Below are positions 57,516 to 64,000 of a stretch of 64,000 nucleotides of DNA, one piece after another (the first letter of the stretch is position 1; each line of letters opens with the position of its first letter). The notes beneath the pieces are model-generated. The model did no database searches and was not told the origin of the DNA. It saw only the letters and a program-made list of their open reading frames with translations. The stretch covers positions 1,612,001 through 1,676,000 of the forward strand of contig NZ_CP123448.1 of NCBI RefSeq assembly GCF_030177895.1, read 5' to 3'. Source of the DNA: Kingella negevensis (GTDB lineage Bacteria > Pseudomonadota > Gammaproteobacteria > Burkholderiales > Neisseriaceae). A program made the translations under genes and the position numbers.

Positions 57516-59117
57516 TTACTTCTGTTCGTCCAACAACGCATCAACAAACGCACGCGCATTAAACGGGCGCAAATCATCAATACTTTCACCCACGCCAATA
57601 TAACGCACAGGAATTGCACGGCTGCCCGCCAACGCTGCCAACACACCACCGCGCGCCGTACCGTCCAATTTCGTTACAATCAAACCCGTAACGCCCAGCG
57701 CGTCATCAAACGCCATCACTTGATTCACCGCATTTTGACCAATATTCGCGTCCAGCACCACAATCACTTCGTGTGGCGCATCAGGCATGGATTTTTGCAG
57801 CACACGTTTCACTTTCTTGATTTCTTCCATCAGGTGCAACTGCGTAGGCAAACGCCCAGCCGTGTCCGCCAGCACAATATCAATTTTACGCGCTTTTGCT
57901 GCTTCCACCGCGTCAAAACACACCGCCGCAGAATCGCCTTTTTCCTGTGCAATCACGGTAACGCCATTGCGTGCGCCCCATTCTTGCAACTGCTCACGCG
58001 CCGCCGCACGGAACGTATCGCCAGCCGCCAAAATCACCGATTTGCCTTGCGACTGAAAATATTTCGCCAGTTTACCAATAGAAGTGGTTTTGCCCGCGCC
58101 GTTAATCCCCGCCATCATAATCACAAACGGCTGACCGTTATCAGGAATTTTCAACGGTTTTTCAAGCGGTTTGAGCAAATCATACACCGCATCTTTCAAC
58201 GCTTGGCGCAATTCATTGCCGTCCTGCAAACCTTTCAGCGACACGCGGCGGCGCACTTCTTTCATCAGCATTTCAGTCGCCTCAATGCCCATATCGCTTG
58301 TAATCAGCACCGTTTCCAGTTCTTCATACAAATCTTCGTCAATATTGCCGCCGCCAAACACGCTCGCTAGCGATTTTGCCATGTGGTCGCGTGATTTGGT
58401 TAAGCCACGCGCCAAACGTGCTGCCCAGCCCAGTTTTTCAGATTCATCATCAACCAAATTAGTTGCCGCTTCCGCTGGCACGGCAGGGATTTCAGGCTCG
58501 TTTTCAGGCTGCGAAGTGGGTTCTTCTTGTGGTAATTCCGTTTTGTCGTCCACTTTAGTCGCTGCTTCAGCTGGGACGGGCGTTTCCAACGCATGTGGCG
58601 CGTCTTCAGGCAGCAATTCGGGTTTGGGCGTTTCTTCCACCAAAGACTCAATGCTTTCTTTCACCGCTTCGCTGGCTTCGTCCGCCAAAATATTCGCACG
58701 CAAACTTAATTCGTCCAGTTTATCGCCGACCGCATACGCCACGTCTTCCGCTTGCTGTGCCAATTCTTCTACCGCTTCGCTGGCTTCTTCTGCCAAAATA
58801 CCTGCGCGTAATTCTAGCTCTTCTGCTTTGTCTTTCACCGCGTCCACCATGTCGCTCGCCCAACTTTGAACGGGCTGCAATGATTGCGCGATTGGGCTGT
58901 CAGTCATTGTCCAGTTTTTGGGTTCGGGTTCGGCAGTTGGGGTTTCAGGCTGCGTTTGAATTTCAGTTTCCGTTTGTGTTGCCACAACCGTTTCTTCAAC
59001 CTGTTTTTCAGGCTGCGCTTGGCTTTGCGCTTCCGTGTTTACAGCCATTTCCTGTGGTGTGTTTTCAGGCTGCGTTTCCGATTTATTTTTGAAAATCTTG
59101 TTAAAAAAGCTAAACAT
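57516..59117 (-). CDS. ftsY: signal recognition particle receptor FtsY
   Basis: This 533-aa SRP receptor delivers nascent membrane proteins to SecYEG. A long acidic N-terminal A domain (~1-235) carries repeated segments. ELELRAGILAEEASEAVEEL and DELSLRANILADEASEAVKE form two ~28-residue copies, rich in Glu/Ala with several DUS-coded QPEN peptides. The NG domain follows: GINGAGKTTSIGKLA (G1), DTFRAAAREQL, DTAGRLPTQ (G3) and TKLDGTARGG (G4). Start MFSFFNKIFK is taken at 59117. Length is long owing to the A domain, but all catalytic motifs are intact. Confidence 0.96.
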   Translation of the reverse strand: MFSFFNKIFKNKSETQPENTPQEMAVNTEAQSQAQPEKQVEETVVATQTETEIQTQPETPTAEPEPKNWTMTDSPIAQSLQPVQSWASDMVDAVKDKAEELELRAGILAEEASEAVEELAQQAEDVAYAVGDKLDELSLRANILADEASEAVKESIESLVEETPKPELLPEDAPHALETPVPAEAATKVDDKTELPQEEPTSQPENEPEIPAVPAEAATNLVDDESEKLGWAARLARGLTKSRDHMAKSLASVFGGGNIDEDLYEELETVLITSDMGIEATEMLMKEVRRRVSLKGLQDGNELRQALKDAVYDLLKPLEKPLKIPDNGQPFVIMMAGINGAGKTTSIGKLAKYFQSQGKSVILAAGDTFRAAAREQLQEWGARNGVTVIAQEKGDSAAVCFDAVEAAKARKIDIVLADTAGRLPTQLHLMEEIKKVKRVLQKSMPDAPHEVIVVLDANIGQNAVNQVMAFDDALGVTGLIVTKLDGTARGGVLAALAGSRAIPVRYIGVGESIDDLRPFNARAFVDALLDEQK

Positions 59118-59224
59118 GGGCAATCTCTAAATAGATGTTGTAAATTGAAAAAGTTAGGCTTATTGTAACCGATTTCACGCAGCCTGAAAAAATAGTTAAA
59201 TAAAAAATTGAAGAGAATTGCCAC

Positions 59225-59398
59225 ATGAAAAAAATCCTAATCGCCAGCCTTGCCGCCGTGCTGCTCAACGCTTGCGCCACCACCGAAGAACCACAGCGCA
59301 CCACACGTCAAAAAGTGATTCGCGCTGCCAATCTGATTGTTTATACCCCATTGTGCATTATGTACGGCATTTGCCCTGATATTTCAGATGATGAATAG
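59225..59398 (+). CDS. small lipoprotein (57 aa)
   Basis: A 57-aa frame encodes a lipoprotein signal (KKILIASLAAVLLNAC) with acylated Cys17. A short mature part of ~40 residues has a basic middle, a hydrophobic patch (NLIVYTPLCIMYGICPD) and two more Cys. It is not recognised. The signal peptide with lipobox and a GAAGAG upstream support a real gene. It is divergent from ftsY. Confidence 0.7.
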   Translation: MKKILIASLAAVLLNACATTEEPQRTTRQKVIRAANLIVYTPLCIMYGICPDISDDE

Positions 59399-59469
59399 CG
59401 TGAGAGTAGGGGGCGTATTCATGCCATTGAGTTAAATTTTGTCGCGCATAAATGCACCGACCTACAAAC

Positions 59470-59507
59470 AAAAATGCAGCCTGAAAAACATTTTCAGACT
59501 GCATTTC
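59470..59507. terminator. DUS-pair terminator with one changed arm
   Basis: AAAAATGCAGCCTGAAAA pairs with TTTTCAGACTGCATTT. One arm has A in place of G, so it is no longer a DUS but still pairs largely. It ends topA (-) and the small lipoprotein gene (+). Confidence 0.75.
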
Positions 59508-59512
59508 ACAGA

Positions 59513-61831
59513 CTATTTCTCTTTCGGCGCAGGCGGTTCAAGCTGCTCTTTCCAGTCGCACTCTTTCTGCGGACAAACGCGCTCAACGCCCCAACGCTTC
59601 GTCATTTTTCGCATGGTCACTTTCCAGCCACATTGCGGACATGGCTCGTTTAACGGCTCGTGATTAACCGCGTATTTACAATCAGGATAGCAATCGCAAC
59701 TGTAAAAAGTCGTGCCAAAACGCGATTTGCGTTCCACCAAATGACCCTTGCCGCATTGCGGACACGTTACGCCCGTGTCTTTCGGCTTTTCCAACGGCTC
59801 AACGTGTTTACACTTCGGATAATTCGTGCAACCAATAAACTTGCTGCCTGAACGACTCGTTTTGTAAACCAACTGACCGCCGCATTTCGGACATTCGCGC
59901 CCTTCCAATTCCGCTTGCTCTGCGGCTTCTTTCGCCACACGTTCGGCGGCTTGCTCGGCGGTTTCGTTTACATTGCGCGTGTAGCCACATTCGGGATAGC
60001 CAGCACACGCTACAAAACGCCCAGCGCGACCAAATTTAATTTGCAATTTGTGATTGCCACATTGCGGACACGTTTCGTCCAATTCTTCCGTTGTGAATTT
60101 AGCGCGTTCAATGCCTTCTTTTTCAACCACTTGCTTGTGAAAACCTTTCCAGAATTTATCCATTACAGGAATCCACTCGCGTTTACCATTCGCAATTTCG
60201 TCCAGTTGGTCTTCCAATTTCGCCGTGAAATCGTAATCCACATACTGCTCAAAATGCTCGGTCAAAAACTTATTCACAATCTCGCCTGTATCAGTCGGCT
60301 GAAAACGGCGTTGTTCCACAATCACATATTCACGGTCTTTCAACGTCTTGATAATGCTCGCATAAGTTGATGGACGACCAATGCCAAATTCTTCCAACGC
60401 CTTTACCAAAGTCGCTTCATTGAAACGCGGCGGCGGTTGCGTGAAATGCTGTTCGCCATACAAATTATCAACTGGCACAATATCGCCGACCGCCATTTCA
60501 GGCAGCTTTTTCTGGTCTTCGGCAGCATCTTCTTCGTCCTCGCCCTCTTGATACACGCTCAAAAAGCCAGCAAAAACCAACACTTGCCCCGTAGCGCGGA
60601 ACACACCCTTGCCCACGTTAATATCTACCGTTGTCGCGTCAAATTTCGCGTCCACCATTTGACACGCCACCGTGCGCTGCCAAATCATTTGGTACAACTT
60701 AAATTGGTCAGCCGACAAAAACGGTTTCACGCTTTCAGGCGAACGATAAACCGAAGTCGGGCGAATCGCTTCGTGCGCTTCTTGCGCGTTTTTAGACTTC
60801 GTTTTATACATTTTCGCCGAAGATGGCAGAAAATCCGCGCCAATTTTATTTTCAATATAATGGCGAATTTCCGTCAGCGCGTCTTCCGATAAAGTTACGC
60901 TATCGGTACGCATATAGGTAATCAAACCCACCGCGCCTTGTCCCACGTCAATGCCTTCAAAAAGCTGCTGCGCGGTACGCATTGTGCGGTCAGTCGTGAA
61001 ACCCAGTTTGCGAACCGCGTCCTGCTGCATCGTGGAAGTTGTGTACGGTGCAGCTGGTTTGCGTGTTGCTTTTTTCTTGCTTACATCAGCCACTTGCGCG
61101 GTTTTGCCTTGCAATGCGGCTAAAATACTCGCTTGACTGGCTTCGTCAGACAGCGAAAATTGCTCTAACTTATTGTTTTGCCAATGGGTTAATTTTGCTG
61201 AAAATTTGGTGCGACCCTTGTGGCTATCCAAATGAATTGACCAATATTCTTGCGATTCAAACGCCTTAATTTCGTTTTCACGCTCGCAAATCAAACGCAA
61301 CGCAGGACTTTGCACACGCCCAGCCGACAAGCCGTAGCGGATTTTTTTCCACAGCAACGGCGACAAATTAAAGCCCACCAAATAATCCAAAGCGCGGCGC
61401 GTTTGTTGCGCGTCCACCAAATTCATGTCCAAACTGCGCGGATTTTGAATAGCAGCCTGCACACCTTTGGGCGTAACTTCATGGAAGACAACACGTTGCA
61501 TTTTATCCATTACGCCTTTCATGCCGCGTTTGGATTTCAGGATTTCTGCGATGTGCCACGAAATCGCTTCGCCCTCGCGGTCTGGGTCGGTTGCCAAATA
61601 GATGTATTTCGCTTCTTTGGCGGCGGCAACGATGGCATCAACGTGTTTGCTGTTTTTGCTAATGATTTGATATTTCATCGCAAAATTGTCTTCGGGATTG
61701 ACTGCGCCATCTTTGGGAATCAGGTCGCGGACGTGTCCGAAAGATGCAAGTACTTCAAAATCGCCACCGAGATATTTTTTCACGGATTTGATTTTGTTGG
61801 GGGATTCTACGATTAGGAGATTTTTTGACAT
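59513..61831 (-). CDS. topA: DNA topoisomerase I
   Basis: This 772-aa type IA topoisomerase relaxes negative supercoils. TOPRIM motifs are LLIVESPNKIKSVKKYL (5-21) and ATDPDREGEAISWHIAE near 110. The active-site Tyr is in GLITYMRTDS near 310. Four C-terminal zinc-finger modules with CxxC pairs appear (~595-760), the last being CPQKEC. Length is somewhat shorter than E. coli TopA. Followed downstream of smg on the same strand as in many proteobacteria, with one small membrane-protein gene between. Confidence 0.97.
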   Translation of the reverse strand: MSKNLLIVESPNKIKSVKKYLGGDFEVLASFGHVRDLIPKDGAVNPEDNFAMKYQIISKNSKHVDAIVAAAKEAKYIYLATDPDREGEAISWHIAEILKSKRGMKGVMDKMQRVVFHEVTPKGVQAAIQNPRSLDMNLVDAQQTRRALDYLVGFNLSPLLWKKIRYGLSAGRVQSPALRLICERENEIKAFESQEYWSIHLDSHKGRTKFSAKLTHWQNNKLEQFSLSDEASQASILAALQGKTAQVADVSKKKATRKPAAPYTTSTMQQDAVRKLGFTTDRTMRTAQQLFEGIDVGQGAVGLITYMRTDSVTLSEDALTEIRHYIENKIGADFLPSSAKMYKTKSKNAQEAHEAIRPTSVYRSPESVKPFLSADQFKLYQMIWQRTVACQMVDAKFDATTVDINVGKGVFRATGQVLVFAGFLSVYQEGEDEEDAAEDQKKLPEMAVGDIVPVDNLYGEQHFTQPPPRFNEATLVKALEEFGIGRPSTYASIIKTLKDREYVIVEQRRFQPTDTGEIVNKFLTEHFEQYVDYDFTAKLEDQLDEIANGKREWIPVMDKFWKGFHKQVVEKEGIERAKFTTEELDETCPQCGNHKLQIKFGRAGRFVACAGYPECGYTRNVNETAEQAAERVAKEAAEQAELEGRECPKCGGQLVYKTSRSGSKFIGCTNYPKCKHVEPLEKPKDTGVTCPQCGKGHLVERKSRFGTTFYSCDCYPDCKYAVNHEPLNEPCPQCGWKVTMRKMTKRWGVERVCPQKECDWKEQLEPPAPKEK

Positions 61832-61885
61832 GGTTCGTTTTTATTATTTAAGTGTGAATGGGGTTTTCAGGCTGCCTGAAAAGTA

Positions 61886-61960
61886 AATTTAAAATTTCGA
61901 ACGCACCGCATTCGGAATTTACTTTATTTTAAATTTCGTCCACAGTGCGGACGAAATGGA
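61886..61960. repeat. paired hairpins with covarying stems
   Basis: Two inverted units lie between topA and the 85-aa gene. One folds ATTTCGAA/TTCGGAAT (61898-61918 region), the other TTTCGTCC/GGACGAAA (61935-61957 region). Read in opposite directions they align as AATTTCG..CGCAC.., with the stem-closing bases differing in a paired way. Confidence 0.5.
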
Positions 61961-61992
61961 CTGGTGTGATGTACTAAAAAGCAGCCTGAAAA

Positions 61993-62250
61993 TTATAAAT
62001 AACCATCTTGTTCGTATTTTCGTCTGGCATAAATCAGGTAAACCCAAAGCGGCAACAATACGCTTTCTACGCCGACAAACACGAATAGAAAATGTTGTAG
62101 CGGTGTCATATCGGGGACGGGGCAACGGCTGCATGCTACTTTTGCGCCACCGAGTAAGTCGTAAATCAGCAAGGTTGCTGCGAATACTAACACGGGTCTT
62201 TTGTATGCTTGCCAGAGTTCTTTTGCGCGTTCTTGTTTGTCTTGCCACAT
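61993..62250 (-). CDS. small membrane protein (85 aa)
   Basis: This 85-aa protein has two hydrophobic segments (~18-36 and ~52-73), a loop with two Cys (KVACSRCPVPD near 37-47) and basic ends. Probably an inner-membrane hairpin with a periplasmic Cys loop. Not recognised. Lies between smg and topA on the same strand. RBS GGTGTGAACC is weak. Confidence 0.72.
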   Translation of the reverse strand: MWQDKQERAKELWQAYKRPVLVFAATLLIYDLLGGAKVACSRCPVPDMTPLQHFLFVFVGVESVLLPLWVYLIYARRKYEQDGYL

Positions 62251-62368
62251 GGTTCACACCTTTCAGGCTGCCCTTTTTTATATTCTTATTGTATTGTGTT
62301 GGTTTTGGCAAGGGGGTTGCATAAAAAAACAGTTGGGTGTGTTTCCAACTGTTTTCAGACTGCCTGAA

Positions 62369-62827
62369 TTATTGCATCACGTCTTTATCATGCAAAACTG
62401 CCATCAGTTCATCGCCAATCAAAATCGGCAACTCGGAACGGTGCGCCCACAAAACGAGTAGGGCTAAACCTTTGGCGTTTTCCAGCGTGATTTCATCGTA
62501 AGGTAAGTGCATCAGCGCGTGAATGATAAATTCGCGTTGTGCTGCGCTGATGGCTTTGCTGTCGGTAAGAAAATGCAGCAAGCCACGAATGTCTGCGTTT
62601 AATGCTGCCATTTCTTCTTCGTGATAAACGCGCAGGGCTTGGCTTTGGTTCAGGCTGCCTGAATCGAGCGAATTGGCTTGGTTGAGTAGCTCAATAAACA
62701 TCACGGCTTCGCCAATGTCTTGGTCGTCAAAACCTGCGTCTTCTAATACCACGCCCAGCTCTTGCCCACGGGGGCAGTTGTCCATATCGGAGAAGTTTTC
62801 AATCAAAAAGGCGACTACGTTTAGCAT
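62369..62827 (-). CDS. smg: Smg family protein (DUF494)
   Basis: This 152-aa acidic cytoplasmic protein of unknown function is conserved in beta- and gamma-proteobacteria. It has the family start MLNVVAFLIENF and E-rich helices, with the pattern LALLVLWAHRSELPILIGDELM near 124-145. It is usually found near dprA and topA, as here with topA downstream. Embedded GSLNQS is near-DUS. Length is normal. Confidence 0.92.
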   Translation of the reverse strand: MLNVVAFLIENFSDMDNCPRGQELGVVLEDAGFDDQDIGEAVMFIELLNQANSLDSGSLNQSQALRVYHEEEMAALNADIRGLLHFLTDSKAISAAQREFIIHALMHLPYDEITLENAKGLALLVLWAHRSELPILIGDELMAVLHDKDVMQ

Positions 62828-62927
62828 GATGATGACTGTTTTTTGAAAAAATAAACGGCTATTTTATCCTATCATTTGCTGATTTTGCATTTTCAGGCTG
62901 CATTTTTGTAAAAATTAAAATTTTCTT

Positions 62928-62955
62928 TTGTAAAACGATTATTTTCTAATATAAT
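62928..62955 (+). promoter_or_regulatory. candidate uraA promoter
   Basis: TTGTAA (62928-62933) and a consensus TATAAT (62950-62955) are separated by 16 bp in the divergent smg-uraA region. Confidence 0.6.
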
Positions 62956-62960
62956 CCGCG

Positions 62961-62981
62961 CCGTTTGTCTAAAAGAAACGG
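62961..62981 (+). promoter_or_regulatory. leader hairpin over the uraA ribosome site
   Basis: CCGTTT and AAACGG form a 6-bp stem 9 bp before the ATG. Its 3' arm includes the only Shine-Dalgarno-like GGA. Could affect translation initiation. No known pyrimidine-sensing motif was matched. Confidence 0.4.
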
Positions 62982-62990
62982 AAAATAATC

Positions 62991-64000
62991 ATGTTACAAC
63001 ACTTCAAGACGGCTATCTCAGGGGCACAAATTTTATTTGTCGCGTTCGGGGCGATGGTCTTAGTTCCCTTATTAACAGGTTTAAATCCTGCGCTGGCTTT
63101 ATTAGGTGCGGGCATCGGTACTTTACTTTTTCAGTTGATGACGAAGCGCAAAGTACCGATTTTTTTGGGCTCTTCATTTGCGTTTATCGCGCCAATCATC
63201 GCCGCTAAGGCGCAATGGGGCGCAGGCGCGACGATGTTTGGCTTGTTTGCGGCGGGGTTTATGTATTTTATTTTTGCGGCGTTGATTCGTTGGCGCGGCT
63301 TGGACGCGGTTCACAAATTGCTGCCGCCGATTGTGATTGGTCCTGTGATTATGGTGATTGGGTTGTCGGTGGCTGGCAGCGCGAGCAGCATGGCAGTGGG
63401 CAAATCGGGCGATGTGCAGGCGGTGGAATATGGCACGGCGGTGTTGCTGAGTGCATTTACGTTTGGCGTAACGGTGTTGGTTACCGTGTTTGGCAGCAAG
63501 ATGATGAAACTTATCCCGATTTTGATTGGGGTAACGGCAGGTTATTTGGCGGCGTTGTGTGTGGGGATTGTGGACTTTCAGGCTGTGATTGACGCACCTT
63601 GGTTTGCGATGCCTGAATTTACGAAGCCTGAAGTGAATTGGAGTGCGGCGGTGTTTATGTTGCCAGTGGCGATTGCGCCTGCGATTGAGCATATTGGCGG
63701 CATTATGGCGATTGGCGCGGTAACAGGGAATGATTACACGAAAGAGCCTGGCTTGGACAAAACGCTGATTGGCGATGGTTTGGGCGTGTGTGTGGCGGGT
63801 TTGATTGGTGGTCCACCCGTTACGACTTACGGCGAAGTAACGGGCGCGGTGATGATTACGAAAAACAGTAATCCTGTGATTATGACGTGGGCGGCGATTT
63901 TTGCGATTGGTATGGCGTTTTTTGGCAAGTTTAATGCGTTTTTGGCGTCCATTCCATTGCCTGTGATGGGTGGCGTGATGTTGCTATTGTTTGGCACGAT
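62991..64000 (+). CDS. uraA: uracil-xanthine permease (UraA-like), 3' end outside window
   Basis: The visible 336 residues belong to the NCS2 (UraA/PyrP) branch. The N-terminus has SGAQILFVAFGAMVLVPLLTGL (9-30), LFLGSSFAFIAPI near 55-67, and PVIMVIGLSVAG near 115. PVAIAPAIEHIGG near 223 carries the conserved Glu and His of the uracil site, and GGPPVTTYGEVTGAVMITK near 270 follows. Inner membrane, proton-coupled uptake of uracil. The frame is open to the window end, with roughly 80-100 residues missing compared with the family. Confidence 0.92.
   Translation, partial: MLQHFKTAISGAQILFVAFGAMVLVPLLTGLNPALALLGAGIGTLLFQLMTKRKVPIFLGSSFAFIAPIIAAKAQWGAGATMFGLFAAGFMYFIFAALIRWRGLDAVHKLLPPIVIGPVIMVIGLSVAGSASSMAVGKSGDVQAVEYGTAVLLSAFTFGVTVLVTVFGSKMMKLIPILIGVTAGYLAALCVGIVDFQAVIDAPWFAMPEFTKPEVNWSAAVFMLPVAIAPAIEHIGGIMAIGAVTGNDYTKEPGLDKTLIGDGLGVCVAGLIGGPPVTTYGEVTGAVMITKNSNPVIMTWAAIFAIGMAFFGKFNAFLASIPLPVMGGVMLLLFGT

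Overview
The window is chromosomal DNA from a member of the Neisseriaceae. The rRNA genes and the ribosomal, secretion and lipid genes are of neisserial type. The sequence is also peppered with the 10-mer GCAGCCTGAA, usually followed by AA, and its complement. This is the core of the AG-kingDUS DNA uptake sequence of the Kingella/Simonsiella/Alysiella branch, not the ATGCCGTCTGAA of Neisseria meningitidis. I cannot name the genus from this alone. The DUS sits between genes as inverted pairs that double as terminators. It also sits inside genes, where it encodes peptides such as SQPEN, GSLK and FQAA, and often supplies the stop codon.

Layout. 1-1355 is the 3' end of an rRNA operon (23S tail, 5S, terminator). 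A complete IS1-family element with an 8-bp target duplication follows at 1383-2189. 2265-32359 is housekeeping and accessory DNA: purine permease, carbonic anhydrase-nadD, two tandem galU genes (one with a long acidic tail), recJ, zur-zigA, a catalytically defective-looking Psd homologue, rpsI-rplM, a fused double glycosyltransferase, apaH, pcnB, an H.8-like lipoprotein, slyD, a broken maf gene, a rhomboid protease, ubiE, secA, ribF and pepP. 32595-38218 is a complete rRNA operon (promoter, boxA, 16S, tRNA-Ile, tRNA-Ala, 23S, 5S, terminator). Its last 1355 bp look identical to the window start and lie in the same orientation 36,863 bp away. An internally deleted IS630-type remnant follows.

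38777-64000 holds alr, an M20 amidohydrolase, the rpsP-rimM-trmD-rplS operon, an outer-membrane efflux channel with an ABC-2 permease, a COG0313 methylase, an MFS transporter, a GT41 (O-GlcNAc transferase-like) protein, aroQ, an esterase, dedA, a YigZ protein, frmA, a frameshifted 3-hydroxyisobutyrate dehydrogenase-family gene, an IS200/IS605 remnant, an unrecognised coupled gene pair, trhP, a roadblock protein, ftsY, topA, smg and the start of a uracil permease.

I saw no prophage, CRISPR array, restriction-modification system or recognisable defence island. The most unusual points are: the Psd homologue lacking the residues for self-cleavage and catalysis; galU with an acidic tail; the glycosyltransferase fusion with a DUS-like joint; a family of GTAGG-led hairpins whose stems vary but remain largely paired; DUS acting as stop-codon donor; two recent-looking gene disruptions; and the unrecognised 165-aa/48-aa pair with a strong internal Shine-Dalgarno sequence. 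All calls come from reading the sequence. No database search was run.
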